From assembly GCA_963668605.1 (NCBI GenBank), contig OY764903.1, positions 4,712,001-4,776,000 of the forward strand: DNA of 64,000 nucleotides, given 5' to 3'. A model generated the notes under the pieces. It ran no database searches. It worked only from the letters and a program-made list of their open reading frames with translations, and had not been told where the DNA came from. A program made the translations under genes and the position numbers. The DNA comes from G963668605 sp963668605 (GTDB taxonomy: Bacteria; Acidobacteriota; Terriglobia; Bryobacterales; Bryobacteraceae). This document shows positions 16,276 through 24,636 of this stretch, piece by piece; position 1 is the stretch's first letter, and each line of letters opens with the position of its first letter.

Positions 16276-17355
16276 TCACTCCTGCTGCTGCCCAGTCCTC
16301 AGACGAAGCGCCGTAAGTTCCTCGCCAAGCAACTCGAAGAGCGTCCGCGTCACAGCCAGGATCACCGGACCGGCGAAGAGTCCGATCATGCCGAATGCCT
16401 GGACGCCGCCCAGAATCGCGAAGGCAAGCAGCAGCGGATGCAACTCGACCCGTCCGCTCATCACATAGGGCCGCAGTATGTTGTCGATCATGCCGATGCC
16501 GCCCACGCCCCACGCCACCAGGATCAGCGCCTTGATCCAGCTTCCGGTAGCCAGCAGCCAGACGGCCGCGGGCAGCCAGATGGTCGCGGCGCCCACGATC
16601 GGAATCAGAGAAGCGAAAATCGTAGCTGCTGCCCAAAACACCGATCCCTGAATCCCAAGAATCCAGAATCCGATTCCCAGCAGCGCCGCTTGCGCCAGAG
16701 CTACAGCCAGGATGCCGAACATCGACGCTTGAATGGTGTTGCCGACGCCATCCGAAAGGCGTTCGAGTTGACTCGCACGCAACGGAAGTGTGCGGGCCAG
16801 ATAGTCCCGGATGGCTCGGCCGTCGCGGAACACGAAGAACATCAGGATCAGAACGAGCAGCCCGTTGGCCAGAAAGGTTGTCAGATCGCTGAGCAAGCCA
16901 CCCGCGGTGCCCATCAGCGCGCCGCTCCAATTCTGCAGACGCCCAAGCATTTGATCCTGCAGGTCTAAGCGCGAGACGTCGACGTAGTGGCCCGCCCACG
17001 CGATCAGTCGATCCACTTGCGCTGTCGCGTAGGCATCAAGGCCGCCACCCTCGGCTGTACGCCGCCCGATGGCGTCGACTAACCCATGCAGTTGGATCGT
17101 TGCCACGAACGCGATCAGCGCGACGGGGACAAGAACCGCAAGAACGATGACCAGCAGCGAGGCAAACGCGGCGTTACCGCGGCCATGCACTCTGCGTTCC
17201 ATGCGAACATGCAGCGGGAAGAAGGCGATAGCGAGCACAACGGCCGTAAGCAGCGGCCCCAGAAAGGGTGCAGCCACCAGATAGCTGAGATAGAGCGCAA
17301 TGCCGGTCAGGATCAGGATCAGGGAAAGCGGCGCGGTGAAGTTCTTGAACGGCAT
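16276..17355 (-). CDS. AI-2E/PerM family membrane transporter
   Basis: 359 residues with about eight membrane helices: two near the N-terminus (LILILTGIALYLSYLVAAPFLG), an amphipathic middle, and the conserved C-terminal block (ASLIPIVGAATIWLPAAVWLL, then GVGGIGMIDNILRPYVMSG and GVQAFGMIGLFAGPVILA). These motifs identify the AI-2E exporter/UPF0118 family, which exports small molecules or acts as a sodium/proton antiporter. It lies 27 bases after garD on the same strand, so it may export or import an intermediate of sugar-acid metabolism. No start ambiguity (ATG 17355). Confidence 0.88.
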   Translation of the reverse strand: MPFKNFTAPLSLILILTGIALYLSYLVAAPFLGPLLTAVVLAIAFFPLHVRMERRVHGRGNAAFASLLVIVLAVLVPVALIAFVATIQLHGLVDAIGRRTAEGGGLDAYATAQVDRLIAWAGHYVDVSRLDLQDQMLGRLQNWSGALMGTAGGLLSDLTTFLANGLLVLILMFFVFRDGRAIRDYLARTLPLRASQLERLSDGVGNTIQASMFGILAVALAQAALLGIGFWILGIQGSVFWAAATIFASLIPIVGAATIWLPAAVWLLATGSWIKALILVAWGVGGIGMIDNILRPYVMSGRVELHPLLLAFAILGGVQAFGMIGLFAGPVILAVTRTLFELLGEELTALRLRTGQQQE

Positions 17356-17382
17356 GAATCAGTTCCCATCATACTTTGCAGC

Positions 17383-18924
17383 TCAAGTCACCGGGCCGGG
17401 GTTGAACGGCGAAAGAGTGTTGCACAGGCCCCAGTGCTCGGCCCATGTCCGTTTGCGTCCGCTGGCGGAGGCGAGGATGAACTCGAAGATCTCCCAACCT
17501 ACGCTCTCAATGCTCGCTGTGCCCGTAGCAATGCGGCCGGCGTCGATGTCGATCAGATCGTGCCAGTTTTCGGCTAGCGCGCTACGCGACGACACTTTGA
17601 TTACGGGGACCATCGCAAGGCCGTAGGGCGTACCCTCGCCCGTAGTAAAGACGTGCATCGTCATCGAGGCGAGTTGCTGCGTACCGCAGATGAAATCGCT
17701 GGCCGGCGTCGCCGCAAAGACGAGTCCTTTCGCCGTCACGCGCTCGCCGTGGCCCGCAACCGCCATCAACGCCGATGTCCCCGCCTTGGCCACCGAGCCG
17801 AGCGCCTTCTCGACGACGTTCGACAACCCGCCGCGCTTGTTGCCCGGCGTGGGGTTTGCACTGCGGTCGGCGCCGCCGCGCGCCAGATAGTCGTCGTACC
17901 ATTGCATCTCGCGAATCAGATCGCGCGCCACCTGTTCGCTGGCGGCCCTCGGCGTGAGCAAATGGACGGCGTCGCGGACCTCGGTCACTTCGGAAAACAT
18001 AACAGTCGCTCCGGCGCGCACCAGCAAGTCGGCGGCATATCCCACGGCCGGATTGCAGGTGACTCCGGAGAACGCGTCGCTGCCGCCGCACTGCAAACCG
18101 ACGATCAGGTCCGCGGCGGAGCACGAGACGCGCTGGCGGCGATTGAGCTGCTCCAGGCGCTTTTCCGCAGCGTGCAGGATGGCGGCAATCATTCCGCCGA
18201 AACCGTTCAGTTCTTTGTCCTGGAGCCGGATGGTGTGCGGCTCGCTGTCGAAAACCGGAAGGGCGGTCTCGCCGCTTCCACCAAACAATCGCGCGGGCTG
18301 TAACTTCTCGCACCCCAGACTCACCACTAGCGGTGCGCCGCCTAGATTGGGATGCAGGCTGATGTTGCGCAACGTGCGGATGGGTATGGCCGCGCCCGGC
18401 GCGTCGATGGCGACGCCGCAGCCGTAACTGTGCGTTATCGCAACAACGTCATCGACATTCGGAAAGCGCGGCAGCAGTTCCGCGCGGATGCGGCGCACCG
18501 CGTAATCCACGGTAGGCGCGACGCACTGCACGGTCGTCGCGATACCCAGGATGTTGCGCGTCCCGGAGCTGCCATCGGGATTCCGGAATCCTTCAAAGGT
18601 GTACCCCGACAGTGGCGGCAGTGGTGCAGGCGTCGCGGTCGCGAGCGACAATTGTTCTAGCGGAGGAGCGGGCGGAAGCTCGACTAGCTCCTCGCGAACC
18701 CAGGCGCCGGCGCGGATCGTTCGCGCGGCGAGGCCGATCGTCTGGCCGTAGCGGACGATGGCGCCGCCTTGCGCGATCTCCCGCAGAGCGACTTTGTGCG
18801 CCTGCGGAATCCGCTCGGCAAGAACGAAACCATTGGCGAACGCCGCGCCGGCCGGCAAGCCCTCGGGATTGACTATGATGGCGACGTTGTCGTTAGGGTC
18901 GACCTGGACGTATAGAGGTTGCAC
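17383..18924 (-). CDS. garD: Galactarate dehydratase
   Basis: 513 residues, the normal GarD length. An N-terminal SAF-like part (to about residue 80) is followed by GYTFEGFRNPDGSSGTRN, NVDDVVAITHSYGCGVAID and LGCEKLQPARLFG, all near-exact GarD/UxaA landmarks with metal-binding cysteines. The C-terminus (HDLIDIDAGRIATG and NTLSPFNPGPVT) fits GarD better than altronate dehydratase. It removes water from galactarate to give 5-dehydro-4-deoxy-D-glucarate in the cytoplasm. The gene upstream in the same operon is an esterase/SMP-30 lactonase, and downstream is a transporter, which together suggest hexaric acid use. Confidence 0.9.
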   Translation of the reverse strand: MQPLYVQVDPNDNVAIIVNPEGLPAGAAFANGFVLAERIPQAHKVALREIAQGGAIVRYGQTIGLAARTIRAGAWVREELVELPPAPPLEQLSLATATPAPLPPLSGYTFEGFRNPDGSSGTRNILGIATTVQCVAPTVDYAVRRIRAELLPRFPNVDDVVAITHSYGCGVAIDAPGAAIPIRTLRNISLHPNLGGAPLVVSLGCEKLQPARLFGGSGETALPVFDSEPHTIRLQDKELNGFGGMIAAILHAAEKRLEQLNRRQRVSCSAADLIVGLQCGGSDAFSGVTCNPAVGYAADLLVRAGATVMFSEVTEVRDAVHLLTPRAASEQVARDLIREMQWYDDYLARGGADRSANPTPGNKRGGLSNVVEKALGSVAKAGTSALMAVAGHGERVTAKGLVFAATPASDFICGTQQLASMTMHVFTTGEGTPYGLAMVPVIKVSSRSALAENWHDLIDIDAGRIATGTASIESVGWEIFEFILASASGRKRTWAEHWGLCNTLSPFNPGPVT

Positions 18925-18958
18925 TGTCTCTTGCCTATACTACTGCTACCACCTGCTG

Positions 18959-20689
18959 CTACAGTCTGGGCGCCGGCGTCCGGACCACGTTCCACGGAAA
19001 GAATCCTTTGCGCTGCACGCGCCGCCGAAAAACCTTGTCGCCCGCGGTGACGTACAGCGTCTGCAGATCCGCTCCGCCGAAGACCGCATTCGCGAGCGCG
19101 CTGTTCTGCGGTTTGGCGATGATGCCGACGACGCGCCCGGGCGGATCGCAAATCTGCAATCCGATCTTCGTTGCGACATATAGGTAACCCTCGGAATCGA
19201 ACGTCATGCCGTCGGGCGCACTCGGCGAGAGATCGTCCGGCGATTCCAGACGAATGAATGGCTGGCCATGCGCGAGCGACCCGTCCGTCTGCACTTGAAA
19301 AGACCAGACCCAGCTTGTCGAGTAGTCCGCGACCACGAGCATCGATTGATCGGGCGAAAGCCGCACGCCGTTCGGAAACCCGAGCCCTTCGTGCACGACG
19401 CGTTTGACGCCCCCGGGGTCCACGTACCATACGCGCTTGGCGCCGGGGTCGGTGTAATAGATGCCCCCGCTCTTGTTGATGGCCAGATCGTTCGAGCCCA
19501 TCCCTTCCGCGACGACGGACTCGCTGCCGTCGGGCGCATACGCGACGACTTTCTTGTTTCCGTTCTGGCAGGCATACAGGCGCCCGTCGGGACCGAACAT
19601 CAAGCCGTTCGCCTTGCCGGTGTCTTCCTTGAAGACCGTGACTTTGCCATCGAGGCCGATCTTGTGGATCCGGCTATTCGGGATGTCGGTGAAGAAGACG
19701 TTGCCCTGCGCGTCGACCGCTGGACCTTCGGTGAACTTGTGGCCCTCGCTGGCAACTTCCCACTCGCTGCCGGGATCGAGAATCATCGTCACGAAGTGGC
19801 GTTCGCCCTTCGACGCAGTTGGCTTTGCGATCGGCCGCGGGTAATCGCGCCACAACCAGCGCAGCGCGTCAGGCAGCAGCGCACCTCCATGCCTGCTGTT
19901 GTGGCCTTCTTCGCCCACAACAAAGGTGGCATCGTAACCGGCATACGCGAGCGCCGAAGCCATCTCCTGGTTCGCGAGATACCAGCTTCCGGAATAGATG
20001 TTCAGATCGTTCTTGCCGTCCTGCAGAAAGATGCGCAGCGGCTTGGGCTCGGTCTTACGAATCAGCGACGGATAGTTCTGGCCGCCGCGCAGACTTGTAT
20101 AGCTGCCGATGAAGCTGAGCACGCGGCGGAAAGCATCGGGCCTGTTCCACGCCGCGGTGAACGCCGCGATGCCGCCGGAACTCGAGCCGCCGATCGCACG
20201 GTCGTTCGGGTCGCTCGACAGACGATACTCCTTCCCCACTTCTGGAAGAATCTCTTCGATCAGAAAGCGCGCATAACGGTCGCGGAGGCCATCGTATTCA
20301 AAGCTGCGATTGAACTGCGCGGGCTGTCCTCCGCCCAGCGCAGGCAGCACGCCGGGATTGATCAGGATAGCGACGGTCACTGGCATTTCGCGCTTGTGGA
20401 TCAGGTTGTCGAACACAACCGGCACCCGCCAGGCACCCGTCTCCGTGGCATAGCCGCCGCCATCTTGAAATACCATCAGGCAGGCGGGCTTCTCGGGCTT
20501 GTACTGCGCTGGAACATAAACCCAGTAATCGCGCACAGTGCCCGGGAAGATCTTACTGGTCCAGGTGTGGCGCGTCACGACGCCCTTGGGAACGTTGGCC
20601 TGCCGCTGCGAATCCGGCCCCAGCGGATACTCGGCGGCGATAGAGAGCGCACTGAGAACCAGCGCGGAGGGCAGGAGACGGCGAAGCAT
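18959..20689 (-). CDS. Secreted esterase fused to SMP-30/gluconolactonase-like beta-propeller
   Basis: 576 residues with a signal peptide (LLPSALVLSALSIAAEY). Residues 20-290 are an enterochelin-esterase-like alpha/beta hydrolase: the nucleophile serine is in AIGGSSSGG and the histidine in EEGHNSRHGG. Residues 305-570 form an SMP-30/gluconolactonase propeller (FTEGPAVDAQGNVFFTD, then KANGLMFGPDGRLYACQNG and FPNGVRLSPD). Both halves cut esters or lactones, and the fusion would act in the periplasm. The garD start lies 34 bases downstream on the same strand, so a plausible job is opening sugar-acid lactones for GarD; this is inference. Confidence 0.87.
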   Translation of the reverse strand: MLRRLLPSALVLSALSIAAEYPLGPDSQRQANVPKGVVTRHTWTSKIFPGTVRDYWVYVPAQYKPEKPACLMVFQDGGGYATETGAWRVPVVFDNLIHKREMPVTVAILINPGVLPALGGGQPAQFNRSFEYDGLRDRYARFLIEEILPEVGKEYRLSSDPNDRAIGGSSSGGIAAFTAAWNRPDAFRRVLSFIGSYTSLRGGQNYPSLIRKTEPKPLRIFLQDGKNDLNIYSGSWYLANQEMASALAYAGYDATFVVGEEGHNSRHGGALLPDALRWLWRDYPRPIAKPTASKGERHFVTMILDPGSEWEVASEGHKFTEGPAVDAQGNVFFTDIPNSRIHKIGLDGKVTVFKEDTGKANGLMFGPDGRLYACQNGNKKVVAYAPDGSESVVAEGMGSNDLAINKSGGIYYTDPGAKRVWYVDPGGVKRVVHEGLGFPNGVRLSPDQSMLVVADYSTSWVWSFQVQTDGSLAHGQPFIRLESPDDLSPSAPDGMTFDSEGYLYVATKIGLQICDPPGRVVGIIAKPQNSALANAVFGGADLQTLYVTAGDKVFRRRVQRKGFFPWNVVRTPAPRL

Positions 20690-21150
20690 AGGCGATCTAC
20701 CTTTCTATTCTCTGAACCCCGGGTAGCAGACAGTATACACCGGGATGCGCTCCATTATGCGCCGCCGCTGCTGAAAACAGGCGGCTTGTTGAAGGAGAAT
20801 CGAGTCGCTCGGGATGAGGTCTCCATTGTGGAATAACGCAGCGCCATAGTGAGTTGCTCAGGCGCGAGTGGAGATTGTCGCTCACGTTGAACGGTGCCGA
20901 GAGCGCCAGCGACCGGAGGCGGGAATACTTCAATTATCGACGAAAGGTGGTGGAATCGAAGCCTCCGGTCGCTGGCGCTCTCGGCACCGTTATGAGGCCT
21001 ACTGATCCGAATGACGCAGATGCGTTCACAGCGCCAGCGACAGAGTGGCTCGCTTATTGCTAACGGGAAGTCGAATCTGTCTTGATGCCCCGCGAATCTT
21101 TTGAAAATAGTGTGAGCGAAATCACAGCCCGCGCACACTAATAGTCAGAG
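20690..21150. other. Intergenic region (461 bases) with a palindromic repeat
   Basis: No convincing gene is present between the esterase fusion and comEC. The region holds the long inverted repeat at 20890-20991 and a conserved tail to 21042. Short open frames here are produced by the repeat and have no ribosome site. Promoters for the two divergent genes must lie here but none was clear. Confidence 0.6.
20890..21042 (+). repeat. Palindromic repeat, copy A (31-base perfect arms)
   Basis: Arms 20890-20920 and 20961-20991 are exact reverse complements over 31 bases, separated by a 40-base loop. The loop contains CAATTATCG and GGTGGTGGAATCG. A further conserved tail with AGATGCGTTC and CAGCGCCAGC reaches 21042. 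Related copies lie at 52604-52735 (minus) and 52779-52885 (plus), so this is a dispersed family. It encodes no protein, and its transcript would fold into a very stable stem. Confidence 0.85.
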
Positions 21151-23667
21151 CTGAAAGATCCGATTCTAGCGCCTCTGGCAGCCCTGGGCGCGGGCATTCT
21201 GTGCTCGCATCTAGTCGGCTTCGTGCCCCCGGAGCTGTGGTTCGCCACCGCAGCGCTGATGATTCTGACAGCGATATCGTTCTGGTCCGGCGCGCACCAC
21301 TTGACAATGGCCGTCGTACTCGTCGATGTCTTTATAACCGGGCTGCTCCTCCATACCCTCCGGCAGCCCGGCCCGCCTCCCACGCTCGACGCACAAGCCC
21401 GGGAGACCGTCACGCTAACCGGCTGCGTCGTGGATCCGCCCGTGTTCTATGAAGGGCGCGACCAGTTCGTGCTCGAGTTGGCGCCGGGCGCTCGCGCTCG
21501 CGCCAGCATCTATTTGCGCGACGGCGAGCAGCCGCCGGCGCTGGCCTACGGGCAAAGAGTCGAGTTGGACGCACAAGTGCGCCGCCCGCGCAATTTCCAT
21601 AACCCCGGCGCTTTCGATTACGTCCGCTTCCTCGCGCGGGACTCGATTTACTGGACCGCTTCGGCGCGCAGCGCGGCGAACCTGCGTATTCTTCCGGGCG
21701 CCTGCGGCTCGCGGTTCTGGAGTGCGATCTTCACGCTGCGCGTTGCCGGTCTCGTGCGCATCGAGAAGCTCTATCCCGGCAACCCTTACGCCATCGGAAT
21801 GATGCAGGCGATCCTGCTGGGCGATTCGAGCAAACTCGAAAAAATCTGGACCGTGAGTTTCCGGCGCACCGGCACCTATCACGCTCTGGTGATCTCGGGA
21901 TTGCACGTCGCTGTTCTGGCGGGAGTGCTCCTGTTTCTGCTGCGTATCGCCTTTGTCCCGCAGATGCCGGCGCTGCTGCTAACCGCGCTGGCGGCGTGGC
22001 TTTACGCACTGGTTTCGGGATGGTCGGCGCCGGTCGTGCGTTCGGCTGGCGGCTTCACGTTGTTCCTCGTCGCACGTTATTTCAACCGGCGCGGGCGCAT
22101 CCTGAATCTTCTGGCGGCTGTCGGATTTGCAATCCTGGTTTGCGATCCGGAGCAAATGTTCGACGCCAGCTTTCAGCTCTCCTTTCTCGCCGTGGCCGCG
22201 ATCGGCGCTCTGGCGGCGCCGGTGTTGGAACGTACCACGGCGCCGCTGATAGCGGGCCTGAAGAGACTGCGGGACACCGGCCTCGACATGCACCTGCCGG
22301 CGCGTACGGCGCAGTTCCGCATCGAACTGCGCCTGGCGCTGGAGACGCTCTACTTCTGGGTAAGAATCCCGGTGGGTTGGAGCGCCGTGCCGCTGGCTCT
22401 AACGCTGCGCTTTTGCTTCTGGATCTGGGAATCCGCGTTGATCTCAGCCATGGTCCAGGTGGGTCTCGCTCTGCCTATGGCGGTCTATTTTCACCGCGTC
22501 TCGCTCTCCGGCCTGACGGCGAATCTCGCAATTGTACCGCTGCTCTCGGCCGTCGTGCCGCTCGGGTTTCTTGCGATCTTCACAAACTGGCACTGGCCGG
22601 CCGCTATCGCGGAGATCTTTCTACGCTGGTCGCAACGAATCGCGGAAGCGCATGCCGCTTGGGAACCGAACTGGAGAGTTCCCGATCCACCGCTGTGGCT
22701 GGCGATCGGTTTCGTCGCGGCGCTGTTGCTGTTGGCGACCCTTGCGAACGCATCGCGGGTTTGGCGTTGGAGCGCAACGGCAGCCGTGTTGTCCCTGTTT
22801 ACGATCCTCCTCTGGCATCCGTTTCCGCCCAAACTGGAGGCCGGCAGTCTGGAATTCACGCTGATCGACGTCGGGCAGGGCGAATCGCTGTTCCTGAGCT
22901 TTCCAAATGGCAAAACCATGCTGGTCGACGGCGGCGGCATACCCGGCTTGGGTCGCCGCAAGCCGCGCATGGACATTGGCGAGGATGTGGTCGCACCGTA
23001 TTTGTGGACGCGTTCGCTGCGCCGCATTGATATTGTGGCCGCTTCGCATCTTCACGCCGACCATGCCGGCGGCCTGCCCGCGCTGATCGAGGCTTTCCGG
23101 CCCAAGGAGCTGTGGGTCAGCGCGCACGAACAAAGCGAAGTGTGGACTCAGATCGAGGCGCAGGCGCGCGCGGCTGGAACCCGCATCATCGAAATGCGCG
23201 TGGGCGGCGGAGCGCAATTCGGTCCGGTGCAGTTGGACGTGCTCTCGCCCGCCGCGGATTTCGTGCCGGGCCATGATCCGCATAACAACGATTCGCTGGT
23301 TATGCGCATCGTCTTCGGGCGGCATTCCTTCCTACTGATGGGCGACGCCGATTGGAAGGTGGAGACGGCCATCCCCCTTGCGCGCACCGATGTGCTCAAA
23401 GTAGGGCACCATGGCAGCCGCACGTCGAGCAGCGACGATTTTCTCGATGCGCTGCGTCCGCCCTTTGCAGCGATTTCCGCGGGTACGGACAATAGCTACG
23501 GCAACCCCCATTGGGATGTGCTCGAACGCCTCGCCCTGCGCGGCGTGGCGTTATTTCGCACCGATGAAGACGGGCTGGTGACGATCCGCACGGACGGGCA
23601 CAAATTCAGCTCGGAGACATGGCGCCAACTGCATCGGGAAGAAACAGCGCTGCGAAACCCGCAATGA
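21151..23667 (+). CDS. comEC: ComEC/Rec2 family DNA-uptake channel protein
   Basis: 838 residues when read from CTG at 21151. An N-terminal membrane part and OB-like domain (about residues 80-150) are followed by the Competence domain (TYHALVISGLHVAVLAG; PVVRSAGGFTLFLVARYF) with many helices. A C-terminal metallo-beta-lactamase domain has the zinc motif HLHADHAGG and a later KVGHHGSRTSSSDD. ComEC moves single-stranded DNA across the inner membrane during transformation. The first usable standard start is GTG at 21223, but codons before it (KDPILAPLAALGAGIL) look like the normal family N-terminus, and a stop at 21142 blocks further extension, so CTG or another rare start is likely. Confidence 0.9.
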   Translation: MKDPILAPLAALGAGILCSHLVGFVPPELWFATAALMILTAISFWSGAHHLTMAVVLVDVFITGLLLHTLRQPGPPPTLDAQARETVTLTGCVVDPPVFYEGRDQFVLELAPGARARASIYLRDGEQPPALAYGQRVELDAQVRRPRNFHNPGAFDYVRFLARDSIYWTASARSAANLRILPGACGSRFWSAIFTLRVAGLVRIEKLYPGNPYAIGMMQAILLGDSSKLEKIWTVSFRRTGTYHALVISGLHVAVLAGVLLFLLRIAFVPQMPALLLTALAAWLYALVSGWSAPVVRSAGGFTLFLVARYFNRRGRILNLLAAVGFAILVCDPEQMFDASFQLSFLAVAAIGALAAPVLERTTAPLIAGLKRLRDTGLDMHLPARTAQFRIELRLALETLYFWVRIPVGWSAVPLALTLRFCFWIWESALISAMVQVGLALPMAVYFHRVSLSGLTANLAIVPLLSAVVPLGFLAIFTNWHWPAAIAEIFLRWSQRIAEAHAAWEPNWRVPDPPLWLAIGFVAALLLLATLANASRVWRWSATAAVLSLFTILLWHPFPPKLEAGSLEFTLIDVGQGESLFLSFPNGKTMLVDGGGIPGLGRRKPRMDIGEDVVAPYLWTRSLRRIDIVAASHLHADHAGGLPALIEAFRPKELWVSAHEQSEVWTQIEAQARAAGTRIIEMRVGGGAQFGPVQLDVLSPAADFVPGHDPHNNDSLVMRIVFGRHSFLLMGDADWKVETAIPLARTDVLKVGHHGSRTSSSDDFLDALRPPFAAISAGTDNSYGNPHWDVLERLALRGVALFRTDEDGLVTIRTDGHKFSSETWRQLHREETALRNPQ

Positions 23668-23668
23668 T

Positions 23669-24169
23669 TCAGAACGTTTCGCCAGCCCGCTCCTCTTCGT
23701 CCGCCGCCACGCCGCCGACCGCCTCGGCTTCCGCGATCAACTGCTGCGCGCGCTCCACCTGATCCTTGGCCACACGGATTTCGAATGGCAGACTTGGGAT
23801 CGCAGGCGTGCCGACGCGAATCGACTGGATACCATTGGCGCGCAGCATCCCTTCAATCGCAATAGCCTGCATTTCGACGTTCGTACCGGCGCTGCGAAAG
23901 ATGGTCACCGGATCGAGAACAGAGGACGGATCCGTATCCGCCATGTCGCCTTCGACCTGCGCGGCGGCGACGATCGAATCGGCTCGATCGGACAGCGACG
24001 CCGCAACGCGCACCTCCACTGAGCCGGCAATCACTCCGGCCGTCCGGCCGTCCACGACGCTGTTTTCAATCCCCTCGGCGGCCAGAATCTGGCTGATCTC
24101 CTCCGCATCCTCCCGGGCCGTAACATCGGCCGAACGAAAGACCGTCACCATCTCGATGTTGTCCGTCAT
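23669..24169 (-). CDS. Protein with two DUF2007-like domains
   Basis: 166 residues from ATG 24169 (MTDNIEMVTVF). The sequence holds two similar units, each opening VTVFRSAD/VTIFRSAG, then a helix with a glutamate (ISQILAAEGIENSV; IEGMLRANGIQSI), then a strand and an RA.EL-type helix. This is the layout of DUF2007 'putative signal transducing' domains, small beta-alpha modules of unknown function. No membrane segments. It converges with comEC (1 base between stops) and diverges from the YtxH gene. Confidence 0.75.
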   Translation of the reverse strand: MTDNIEMVTVFRSADVTAREDAEEISQILAAEGIENSVVDGRTAGVIAGSVEVRVAASLSDRADSIVAAAQVEGDMADTDPSSVLDPVTIFRSAGTNVEMQAIAIEGMLRANGIQSIRVGTPAIPSLPFEIRVAKDQVERAQQLIAEAEAVGGVAADEEERAGETF

Positions 24170-24243
24170 AACTACGAGCATAGCGCCGAATGAATACAAC
24201 GGAGCCGCAAGAGTTAGAATGAAAATTGGAGGATTGATTAGCC

Positions 24244-24516
24244 ATGTCCGATAACAATGAAGTCGCCAAAGGGCTGCTATGGTTTTTCGCCGGCGCGACG
24301 ATGGGCGCCTCGCTCGCAATCTTGTACGCCCCCGCATCCGGGAAAGCGACACGCCGCCTGATTCGCATCAAAGCGGAAAAGGGTAGCCATGCTTTGGCCG
24401 ATTCCGGCCGCGAACTGATGGGCAAGGGCCGCGACCTGTATGAGAAGGGCCGCAGCATGGCCGAAGAAGCTTCGGATCTTTTCGAGCGCGGCCGCAAGGT
24501 TGTCGAAGAAGGCTGA
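24244..24516 (+). CDS. YtxH-like membrane-anchored protein
   Basis: 90 residues. A single helix near the N-terminus (GLLWFFAGATMGASLAILYAP) and the following SGKATRRLIR match the YtxH/gas-vesicle-like family (G..G...GLL.AP.SGKETR). The rest is a charged helix with repeated GR.L/EKGR units. Family members are often general-stress proteins. A ribosome site (GGAGGATTG) lies upstream. The P5C dehydrogenase gene follows after 120 bases. Confidence 0.8.
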   Translation: MSDNNEVAKGLLWFFAGATMGASLAILYAPASGKATRRLIRIKAEKGSHALADSGRELMGKGRDLYEKGRSMAEEASDLFERGRKVVEEG

Positions 24517-24636
24517 TCGCCGCCGATTAGTGGAATCGCGGGCCGCTTGCACAGAGCGCCAGCTCAGAAATGGTTGCGGCTCGGACGCGAACATCTCAAG
24601 CAGGCGGCCGCATCCTTTTTGAGGTTAGAGGTGTGT

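Noticed and set aside
19268..20836. A 522-residue plus-strand frame opposite the esterase/SMP-30 fusion
   Set aside because: Antisense to a clear two-domain enzyme with intact catalytic motifs, and without any recognisable domain.
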